This document shows positions 7,683-12,661 of a stretch of 12,661 nucleotides of DNA, piece after piece. A program made the position numbers and the translations under genes. Below the pieces are notes generated by a model. It ran no database searches and was not told where the DNA came from. It worked only from the letters and a program-made list of their open reading frames with translations. Position 1 is the first letter of the stretch. Every line of letters begins with the position of its first letter. The DNA comes from Bryobacteraceae bacterium (GTDB lineage: Bacteria; Acidobacteriota; Terriglobia; Bryobacterales; Bryobacteraceae). The stretch covers positions 1-12,661 of the forward strand of contig JASHWA010000254.1 in the NCBI GenBank assembly GCA_030044325.1. The letters are read 5' to 3'.

Positions 7683-9378
7683 TTTGAAACCCGTGGATGT
7701 CGCGGTGATCGGTCTGGGCGCGGCCGGAGGGGTGGCCGTGCTGCCGCTCGCGCGCGCGGGCTTGAAGGTCGCGGGAATCGAAGCAGGTACGTGGATGGAT
7801 CCGCACAGCTTCAAACCGGACGAGCTCCACAATAACGTTCGCGGCCTGCTCACCTCGGTTCCGAAGGCGAATCGCGAAGTGCCGACCACGCGCAACGCGC
7901 CGGGCCAACCCACGCGGCGCGGCGCCATTCACCCCATGATGAACGCGATCGGCGGGACGTCGATTCATTATTGGGCGCAAAGCTGGCGGCTCAAAGCGTG
8001 GGATTTCAAAACGCGCAGCGAAGTGTTGCGCCGCTATGGCGCGAGCGCAATTCCCAAAGACTCGACGCTTGAAGACTGGCCGATCTCGTATGAGGACCTT
8101 GAGAGCTATTACGATATCGTCGAGCGCGAGGTCGGCGTTTCCGGAAAGGCCGGAAATCTACAAGGCCGCATCGATCCGGGCGGGAATGTTTTCGAAGCAC
8201 CCCGTCAGCGGGAATATCCCATGCCGCCGCTGCGCGCGAGCGGATTCACGGAGCTCATGGCCGACGCGGCGCAAAAGCTTGGGTGGAAGCCGTTCCGCCC
8301 GCCCGCGGCGATCAATTCCGAACAGTACAACGGCCGTCCGGGCTGCGTGTTCCACGGCTACTGCAATCGCGGCGGGTGCCACATCAGCGCGAAAAACTCG
8401 ACCGCGGTCACCACGATTCCGGCAGCCGTCAAGACGAAGAATCTGGCGATTCACGATCTCGCCCACGTGCGGCGCATCGAAGCTGACGCGAACGGGCGCG
8501 TCACCGGCGTCACGTATATAAAGGACGGCAAGGAATATTTTCAGCCGGCGAAAGTCGTGCTCGTCGCCTCCTATACTTACGAAAATTCGCGTCTGCTTCT
8601 GCTGTCCAAATCGAAAGCCTATCCCAACGGGCTCGCGAACAATCACGGGCAGGTTGGAAAGCATTATTTCGGCCATCAGCAGAGCGGTGTTTCCGCGCTG
8701 TTTCCGTTCGATATCAATGTCTGGTACGGAACGCCGGCGCAAGCCGCCGCGGTGGACGATTTCGCGGACGACAACTACGATCATTCCGGCCTCGGATTCA
8801 TCGGCGGAACGTGTTTGCAGCCGCACACCGAGATGCACCCGATCGAAGCCGCCTCGATGAGCACGTTCGGGCGCGCGCCGGCGTGGGGATCGAAATGGAA
8901 AGCGTTCATCAAGGAGAACGCGGCTCGGTGGACGTCGGCTTATCTGCAGACCTCATCGTTCCCGTACGAAAACACGTGGCTCGATCTGGACGAGCAGGTA
9001 ACGGACCCGCTAGGCGATCCCGTGTGCCGCATTACCAGTGGACCGAAAGAAAATGAAGCTCGCGCGGTGGATTACGGGCATCGAAAAATGGAGGAATGGT
9101 TTCGCGCGGCGGGCGCGATTGAGGTGAATCGGCCGCCGGGCGGCGGGGGTGGGGGTGGTCCAACGACGCACGCCTACGGCGGAACGCGAATGGGCGACAA
9201 CCCGGAAACGAATGTCGTGGACCGGTTCGGATTCTCGCACGAAGCGCCGAATCTGGGAGTGCTGGGCGCGTCGGTGATGGGCACCAGCGGCGCGCGGAAT
9301 CCTACCCAGACCGCGCAAGCGCTCGCGTGGCGCACGGCGGAACATCTGGTGAAGAATTGGAAGTCGATTTCCGCGTGA
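7672..9378 (+). CDS. GMC-family FAD-dependent dehydrogenase large subunit
   Basis: 568 residues. The chosen ATG overlaps the end of the small-subunit gene by 11 bp and starts directly before the FAD-binding fold; the frame is open further upstream, but that stretch lies inside the small-subunit gene. Features in order: GxGxxG dinucleotide motif (G14, G16, G19) with E38 for the adenosine ribose; GGTSIHYW (94-101); a Cys cluster C225-x5-C231-x4-C236; and the catalytic HAYGGTRMG (H500) with ARNPTQT (N543). The family oxidises alcohol or sugar hydroxyls by hydride transfer to FAD with His/Asn catalysis. The Cys cluster sits where iron-sulfur-containing dehydrogenases have theirs, with H228 in place of a Cys, so a cluster is possible but unproven. 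There is no signal peptide; export as a hitchhiker with the Tat subunit is likely. Odd point: seven consecutive glycines (490-496) stand four residues before H500. The substrate cannot be read from sequence. Confidence 0.93.
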   Translation: MAINLKPVDVAVIGLGAAGGVAVLPLARAGLKVAGIEAGTWMDPHSFKPDELHNNVRGLLTSVPKANREVPTTRNAPGQPTRRGAIHPMMNAIGGTSIHYWAQSWRLKAWDFKTRSEVLRRYGASAIPKDSTLEDWPISYEDLESYYDIVEREVGVSGKAGNLQGRIDPGGNVFEAPRQREYPMPPLRASGFTELMADAAQKLGWKPFRPPAAINSEQYNGRPGCVFHGYCNRGGCHISAKNSTAVTTIPAAVKTKNLAIHDLAHVRRIEADANGRVTGVTYIKDGKEYFQPAKVVLVASYTYENSRLLLLSKSKAYPNGLANNHGQVGKHYFGHQQSGVSALFPFDINVWYGTPAQAAAVDDFADDNYDHSGLGFIGGTCLQPHTEMHPIEAASMSTFGRAPAWGSKWKAFIKENAARWTSAYLQTSSFPYENTWLDLDEQVTDPLGDPVCRITSGPKENEARAVDYGHRKMEEWFRAAGAIEVNRPPGGGGGGGPTTHAYGGTRMGDNPETNVVDRFGFSHEAPNLGVLGASVMGTSGARNPTQTAQALAWRTAEHLVKNWKSISA

Positions 9379-9400
9379 GGCGTCCGGCTGAAGCCTTTTT
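9378..9400 (+). terminator. Weak candidate terminator after the GMC gene
   Basis: AGGC (9378-9381) can pair with GCCT (9393-9396), or GGCT with AGCC (9386-9395), just before a run of five T. A wider arm pair CGCGTGAG (9372-9379) and CTTACGCG (9411-9418) encloses the same area. The stems are short, so termination here is only plausible. It lies in the 63-bp gap between two convergent units. Confidence 0.25.
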
Positions 9401-9441
9401 CACCCACACTCTTACGCGAGCGGCTTAAAACCCAGGGTCCT

Positions 9442-10242
9442 TCAAAACAGAGCGTAAATCGCGATCGTGGCCAGAATCAGGAGAATTCCTTCAATCGGCG
9501 TCAGCTCATGAATGAAGTGCGGACCGGCGCCCGGCACCAGCGACCAGAACGGCGAGGGTTTCTGACGGCTGAGCGCGAACCAATGCGGGTGAGGATCGTA
9601 CTGGCGATAAGCAATATGCCCAGTGCTCCACAACAGAATTCCGGCCACAATTACGGAGGCGAGCGCGATCATTCCCGGCCGCTGCGTCGCGCGCTTCCGC
9701 TTATTCAGAAATGCGCCCGCGAAGACGATCCCGGCCGCTCCTCCGACGACATCCATATAAATGTCGTTGAAATCGAGCGCGGTGACCCGACGCGGATAGA
9801 GAACCCAGTATTGATAGGCTTCGTCGAGGCCGCCGGCGAGCGCGATCCAGGCGAGCGATTCGGTGGGCGAGAGCGTGATCGCTGCGAGCGCCACGCCTTC
9901 CGGAAAATACTGCGGGTAATGCACCAGCTCCGTGTTGTTGGCGATGAAGACGCGCCAGGTCAACCACAGCAGGCCGAGGGTTACCACCCAGAACGCCGCG
10001 ATTTTTCGCCGGGCGGGATGCGCGCGCAGGCTGCGCAATAAAATCGCCGTCACCACCGCACCGAGCGCCAGCGCGACTGCCGCCGACAATCGATACAATC
10101 CCGGACGTGTGAGCAGGTCGGCAACGCGTCCGACGATTAACTGAACCTGTTCATGCGGGAAAGTGACTGCGGCGGCATAGAGCAGCAACCCGGTCCAGGC
10201 CCGCCGGGGGTGGCGATGCAGCGCATCCAAAAACTTCCGCAC
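9442..10242 (-). CDS. VanZ-like integral membrane protein
   Basis: 266 residues with hydrophobic segments near 15-28, 50-70, 82-100, 115-138, 164-178, 191-206 and 250-265. The VanZ-type core is visible: NTELVHYPQY (103-112), then LDEAYQYWVLYPRR (139-152) and LDFNDIYMDVVGGAAG (156-171). VanZ was first described for low-level teicoplanin resistance, but most family members are of unknown function, so resistance should not be inferred. The protein is longer than minimal VanZ proteins, with an extra C-terminal membrane hairpin. The start is a GTG with no evident ribosome binding site; a TGA lies in frame just upstream, so no longer form is possible. It follows the cytochrome gene by 23 bp on the same strand and is probably co-transcribed. 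It converges on the GMC gene. Confidence 0.85.
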   Translation of the reverse strand: MRKFLDALHRHPRRAWTGLLLYAAAVTFPHEQVQLIVGRVADLLTRPGLYRLSAAVALALGAVVTAILLRSLRAHPARRKIAAFWVVTLGLLWLTWRVFIANNTELVHYPQYFPEGVALAAITLSPTESLAWIALAGGLDEAYQYWVLYPRRVTALDFNDIYMDVVGGAAGIVFAGAFLNKRKRATQRPGMIALASVIVAGILLWSTGHIAYRQYDPHPHWFALSRQKPSPFWSLVPGAGPHFIHELTPIEGILLILATIAIYALF

Positions 10243-10265
10243 CGTTCATTATTGCGCGGTTTTGG

Positions 10266-11471
10266 TTACTTTTCCTTGGATGAAACCGGACGCCCGAACT
10301 TCGATTCGTCGATCGAAACGTTGGTTTGAATTTCGCTCAACTGGATCGCGTCGCGGCCGTCGAGCCAGGCGAAGGTGATGCGGAACGGGAATTTTACGCC
10401 CTTTACGTCGCGATAATCGGAGTAATCGACGCTGGTGGGGACGCGGCCGATGGGGCTTCTTTCCAGGCGCACCACGCGCATCAGAAGACCGGTCTCCTGA
10501 TCGAAAAACATGGTGGCCAGGACGCCATTGGTTCCACTGCCCTGCACCACGTTCACCAGCCGGTCCTTTCCGATGCCGACGCCAGCGGCCTGCTGCTCGG
10601 TCTGGCTTTCGGGACCGGGAAGATCGCTGATGGTGGTGGGAAGGCTCACGCGAAGGTTGTTCAGAACCTTGGTCATCTGCGCGGGGAAACTGAGCTGCGC
10701 GTCGAGTCTGGCGCCATCGAGCTCGCCGCCGGTCAATTCATACCGGCCGAGGATGGTCAGAGGCGTCATGATCCAGGCCGTCTTGCCGTTCGTGGTGCGG
10801 ATGCTGTCGCCTCGTCCGGTAGACTCGGCGAATTCGATGTAGGTCGCGCGCTCATCCGGGAACTTGGCGTAGATCTGAACCTGTCCGCCGCCGCCGAAGC
10901 CGCCGAAGCCGACGCTGGTGCCCTTTCCGACGTAGCTTTTGATCGCCGCAAGCCTTTCGGCGCCGCCGAGCGCATTGAGGTATTTATCGACGATCACCTG
11001 CGCTTGCGGCTGGCCGGGCATCTGCGTGAGGGCGTCGTCGGTTTCCATGTTGGCTGGACCGTAGACCGCTTCCATGGTCGGGGTGGTGGATGGACGGTCG
11101 CGGCCGTGATGGCAGCTCCAGCAGGTGACCATCTGGCGGCCGGAGAAGTTCTCCTTGTTGATGTTCTGCATCATGACGACCATGCGCCGCGCCGTCACCT
11201 TTTTCTGCGTATCGGCGGCCCAGTCGACCTTGTCGGTACCCGCGTTGGTGTGGCATTCCGAGCAGTCGTAGCCGAGAGCGGCCGACATGACCCCCATGGT
11301 GCCCATAAAATCGTCCACGGGGATGCCTTTCAAGACCTGGACGTTCTTGAAGACCTGGTCCGATAACATTTTTTGAGAGCCCACGGCTTGCGCGGCAGCA
11401 GAGCCGGCGCAAATCCAGAGAGCCGCGGGGAGGGCCAAAATCAATCCGGGTGAGAACTTTCCTTCGGTCAT
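10266..11471 (-). CDS. Exported di-heme cytochrome c (reaction-centre cytochrome type) with fused C-terminal domain
   Basis: 401 residues from ATG 11471. This start is preferred over an in-frame ATG at 11528 because it places a clean Sec signal at the N-terminus (ILALPAALWI, cleavage after SAAAQA near 29). Two heme sites are present: C70-SE-C73-H74 and C117-WS-C120-H121. Each is preceded by a Met-rich helix (M56/M59/M62 and M97/M100/M101), the arrangement of the photosynthetic reaction-centre cytochrome subunit, where a Met about 15-20 residues upstream is the sixth ligand. Only two hemes are present, not the four of the phototroph subunit, so this is an electron-transfer protein and not evidence of photosynthesis. 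Residues 158-395 form a beta-rich domain beginning VDKYLNALGGAERL that resembles LolA-type lipoprotein-sorting domains, with GFGGFGGGG at 188-196. It is preceded by the DUF6152 gene (96-bp gap) and followed by VanZ (23-bp gap). Confidence 0.88.
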   Translation of the reverse strand: MTEGKFSPGLILALPAALWICAGSAAAQAVGSQKMLSDQVFKNVQVLKGIPVDDFMGTMGVMSAALGYDCSECHTNAGTDKVDWAADTQKKVTARRMVVMMQNINKENFSGRQMVTCWSCHHGRDRPSTTPTMEAVYGPANMETDDALTQMPGQPQAQVIVDKYLNALGGAERLAAIKSYVGKGTSVGFGGFGGGGQVQIYAKFPDERATYIEFAESTGRGDSIRTTNGKTAWIMTPLTILGRYELTGGELDGARLDAQLSFPAQMTKVLNNLRVSLPTTISDLPGPESQTEQQAAGVGIGKDRLVNVVQGSGTNGVLATMFFDQETGLLMRVVRLERSPIGRVPTSVDYSDYRDVKGVKFPFRITFAWLDGRDAIQLSEIQTNVSIDESKFGRPVSSKEK

Positions 11472-11549
11472 TGTTATGTTTGTTCGATCCTTTCGGTAAG
11501 GGATTATTTTACCGCGCCGCAGGTGCATGGTAACTATCTTTCGGTCATT
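11463..11549 (-). repeat. 10-bp direct repeat duplicating the cytochrome start region
   Basis: AATGACCGAA occurs twice on the minus strand: at 11472-11463, where it contains the cytochrome start codon (reading MTE), and 77 bp upstream at 11549-11540, where ATG ACC GAA AGA TAG would give a four-codon open frame. A 6-bp inverted repeat CGGTAA/TTACCG (11494-11499 and 11509-11514) lies between. This may be a decoy or upstream open frame, or chance. Confidence 0.35.
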
Positions 11550-11567
11550 ATTGTCCCGATAAGCGCC

Positions 11568-11960
11568 CTATTTTGAATGTTCGCTGAACGTGCCGAGTAA
11601 AAATATGTTTCCGCCGGGTAGAATGATGTCCCGCGCGGAGGCCTTGTGCGGGCTGGTTCGCGACTGGTAGGCGTCGATAATCACTTCGGTTCCTTCGGCG
11701 ACGGTTTGTTTGGTGAATCCGCGGCGCAAAAGCCCGTTGGGACTGGCGGCTTCGATGACCCATTGAGTCACGCGGCCGCCGGGATCGCGAACATCGAGAA
11801 AGAAGTGCGCGTGCGGATTGGAGAAATCGAGCCGCGTCAGGATTCCCTTGAGGCGCACGGGTTTTTGCATATCGAATTCGGCGGTGAAGGAATGATGCGC
11901 GTCAATCGCGATGGCGCTGAGCAGCATGATCGCGATCGAGAGAGTGGAACGCTCTATCAC
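11568..11960 (-). CDS. DUF6152 family exported small protein
   Basis: 130 residues, function unknown. A short Sec signal (ILSIA-type hydrophobic stretch, residues 7-19) ends just before AHHSF (21-25), the usual first residues of the mature DUF6152 protein. The rest follows the family pattern: EFD (28-30), VRLKGILTRLDFSNPHAH (35-52), a WVIEAASP block (67-74) and a final beta stretch DIILPGGN. The His, Glu and Asp near the mature N-terminus could bind metal or ligand, but this is inference. These proteins are common in Acidobacteriota and Proteobacteria beside exported cytochromes and dehydrogenases. The start is GTG at 11960, with a stop in frame upstream, about 25 nt behind the predicted transcription start; an internal ATG (residue 12) would destroy the signal peptide. 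It is the first gene of the unit with the cytochrome and VanZ genes. Confidence 0.82.
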   Translation of the reverse strand: MIERSTLSIAIMLLSAIAIDAHHSFTAEFDMQKPVRLKGILTRLDFSNPHAHFFLDVRDPGGRVTQWVIEAASPNGLLRRGFTKQTVAEGTEVIIDAYQSRTSPHKASARDIILPGGNIFLLGTFSEHSK

Positions 11961-11992
11961 AGTGACAACCGCGTCGACACGCCCCTTATGTC

Positions 11993-12022
11993 ATTGTAAC
12001 CGGCGGGGAGCGGGCTTGCCAA
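11993..12022 (-). promoter_or_regulatory. Sigma70-type promoter for the DUF6152-cytochrome-VanZ unit
   Basis: On the minus strand TTGGCA (12022-12017) and TACAAT (11998-11993) are separated by 18 bp; each matches its consensus at five of six positions. Transcription would start near 11986, leaving a leader of about 25 nt before the GTG at 11960. The -35 box shares its first two T with the U-tract of the terminator just upstream. Confidence 0.6.
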
Positions 12023-12061
12023 AAAAACCCAGTCAGCCGCCGTGAAAGCGGTTGACTGGGT
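12021..12061 (-). terminator. Strong rho-independent terminator, minus strand
   Basis: CCCAGTCAGCCGC (12028-12040) and GCGGTTGACTGGG (12048-12060) form a 13-bp stem with one non-Watson-Crick pair and a 7-nt loop; A27 and T61 extend it by one. On the minus strand the stem is followed by seven U (12027-12021), the classical form. There is no T-run on the plus-strand side. It would end transcription coming from the debranching-enzyme side and insulate the next unit. Confidence 0.88.
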
Positions 12062-12160
12062 AGCAGCAAAAGTGGGAGTTGCCGAGCTCTTAACGACTTT
12101 CCGACCCTTGGACCGTTCCGGACAGGGGTTGTTTCAAGTGTGGAGAAACTTCGCGTCGTA
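12062..12160. other. Untranslated stretch before the terminator
   Basis: About 100 bp with no convincing coding frame. It holds modest inverted repeats: CCCTTG and CAGGGG around 12105-12128, and GTTTC/GAAAC around 12130-12148. It would be the 3' untranslated part of the minus-strand transcript ending at the terminator. If the small ORF upstream is not real, this untranslated region extends to 12467. No known RNA family was recognised. Confidence 0.35.
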
Positions 12161-12370
12161 TCAGAAGAGCTTCTCACTTCTATTGACGTAACGTGAGGCC
12201 CGCCGGACACGAAGATGGCGCGAACGCGATTTGCAATCATGCGGCGCGACTCCAATGAAAATCAACTCGAGACCGAACAGACCTACGAACACGCTGCGCG
12301 TTGTGACGCGGGTCAAGGATTTGGCGACCAGAAAACAGCCCGCCGCCACTGTGATGACACGTCTCACCAT
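12161..12370 (-). CDS. Doubtful small membrane protein ORF
   Basis: 69 residues, unrecognised. The N-terminal two thirds has two hydrophobic stretches (VITVAAGCFLVAKSL at 5-19 and SVFVGLFGLELIFIGVA at 26-42) ending at PHDC, a layout that loosely recalls small YgaP/DUF2892-type membrane proteins. The remaining 25 residues are Arg- and Ser-rich and look unlike a folded tail. GAGGG lies 10 nt before the ATG. It is placed between the debranching-enzyme gene (97-bp gap) and the strong terminator about 100 bp downstream, so it would be transcribed. Competing frames on both strands are of similar length, and base composition is less biased than in the surrounding genes, so it may be non-coding. Confidence 0.33.
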   Translation of the reverse strand: MVRRVITVAAGCFLVAKSLTRVTTRSVFVGLFGLELIFIGVAPHDCKSRSRHLRVRRASRYVNRSEKLF

Positions 12371-12467
12371 TGCTTTAATGCCCTCGACGCGGAGACAGCA
12401 TTCCGACTTCCACGCTCCACCATGCGCGCAGTCATGTCGAGAAGCTCAAGGCAACTCGTGACGGCCG

Positions 12468-12661
12468 TTAATGCAAGACGACGACGTCGATGTCGCCGCT
12501 GCGCCGTTCCACCGCCACGGCCACACCTTCGCCGGACTGGAACAAGCGCAAGTCTACTGACCCATCGCCTGCGTTCAAGCCGCAAATCTGAACGTGCGGC
12601 AGGAAGGCGGGAAGCACCGGCCGATTCAGCGTGATTCTGTTCCTCATCGCGTCGATCGTGA
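12468..12661 (-). CDS. C-terminal end of probable glycogen debranching enzyme (amylo-alpha-1,6-glucosidase), partial
   Basis: Only the last 63 residues are in the window; the frame is open to the right edge and ends with TAA at 12470-12468. The visible part includes LNRPVLPAFLPHV, then ICGLNAGDGSVDLRLF and a closing strand pattern SGDIDVVVLH. This Pro-Leu-Pro entry followed by a small beta sandwich that ends in repeated Val/Asp strands is how bacterial amylo-alpha-1,6-glucosidase / MGH1-like glycoside hydrolase proteins commonly finish. No catalytic residue is in view, so the call rests on this tail alone. The family removes alpha-1,6 branches from glycogen or related glucans. The gene's transcript would run through the small ORF to the terminator at 12061-12021. 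Another GH-type protein with the same beta-sandwich tail is possible. Confidence 0.62.
   Translation of the reverse strand, partial: TIDAMRNRITLNRPVLPAFLPHVQICGLNAGDGSVDLRLFQSGEGVAVAVERRSGDIDVVVLH

Noticed and set aside
9442..10242. Glycopeptide resistance from the VanZ-like gene
   Set aside because: No vanHAX-type genes are nearby; most VanZ-like proteins have no demonstrated resistance role.
10266..11471. Evidence of phototrophy from the reaction-centre cytochrome resemblance
   Set aside because: Only two hemes are present, there are no reaction-centre or pigment genes, and such domains are common in non-phototrophic Acidobacteriota.
11472..11528. Longer N-terminus for the cytochrome from ATG 11528
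   Set aside because: It would put 19 charged residues ahead of a clean Sec signal and has no ribosome binding site; ATG 11471 is better.
12215..12634. Plus-strand open frames in the right-hand region
   Set aside because: They are Arg/Ser-rich, lack ribosome binding sites and run across the debranching-enzyme tail on the other strand.

Overview
The window is GC-rich chromosomal DNA that most resembles a soil-type Acidobacteriota genome (Solibacter/Bryobacter-like). The assignment rests on the gene families present, not on a marker gene: a large Asp-box (BNR/sortilin-like) protein, DUF3500, DUF6152, a photosynthetic-reaction-centre-type cytochrome c domain fused to a second domain, ankyrin proteins, and a Tat-exported gluconate-dehydrogenase-type subunit 3 beside a GMC oxidoreductase. 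No rRNA or tRNA gene, IS element, CRISPR array or phage gene was seen.

Layout, left to right. (1) 1-1284 (+): 3' part of an ankyrin-repeat protein that is open at the left edge. (2) 6937 down to 1452 (-): a tight three-gene unit of exported proteins, in transcription order a beta-lactamase-fold serine hydrolase, a 1024-residue Asp-box propeller protein and a DUF3500 protein, with 44-bp and 18-bp gaps. (3) 6938-7121: a divergent promoter region of 184 bp, more than half of it filled by a nested palindromic repeat (7003-7108). (4) 7122-9378 (+): a two-gene unit with an 11-bp overlap, encoding a Tat-signal small subunit and an FAD-dependent GMC dehydrogenase. (5) 11960 down to 9442 (-): a DUF6152 protein, a di-heme cytochrome fused to a beta-rich domain, and a VanZ-like membrane protein, behind a good sigma70-type promoter at about 11993-12022. 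(6) 12021-12061 (-): a strong intrinsic terminator whose U-tract overlaps that promoter's -35 box. (7) 12661 down to 12161 (-): the C-terminus of a probable glycogen debranching enzyme, cut by the right edge, and a doubtful small membrane ORF.

Nearly every product is predicted to leave the cytoplasm: Sec signals on the serine hydrolase, propeller, cytochrome and DUF6152 protein, Tat signals on DUF3500 and the dehydrogenase small subunit, and membrane segments on VanZ. The GMC subunit has no signal of its own and would be exported with its partner. A plausible reading is periplasmic or surface breakdown and oxidation of organic matter: hydrolase, propeller and DUF3500 act on polymers or esters; the GMC pair oxidises a sugar or alcohol; the cytochrome could accept electrons. 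That functional link is inference. The least ordinary features are the nested palindrome abutting the dehydrogenase start, the terminator/promoter overlap, the missing cytochrome subunit for the GMC pair with an orphan di-heme cytochrome gene facing it, and glycine-rich insertions in three unrelated exported proteins.
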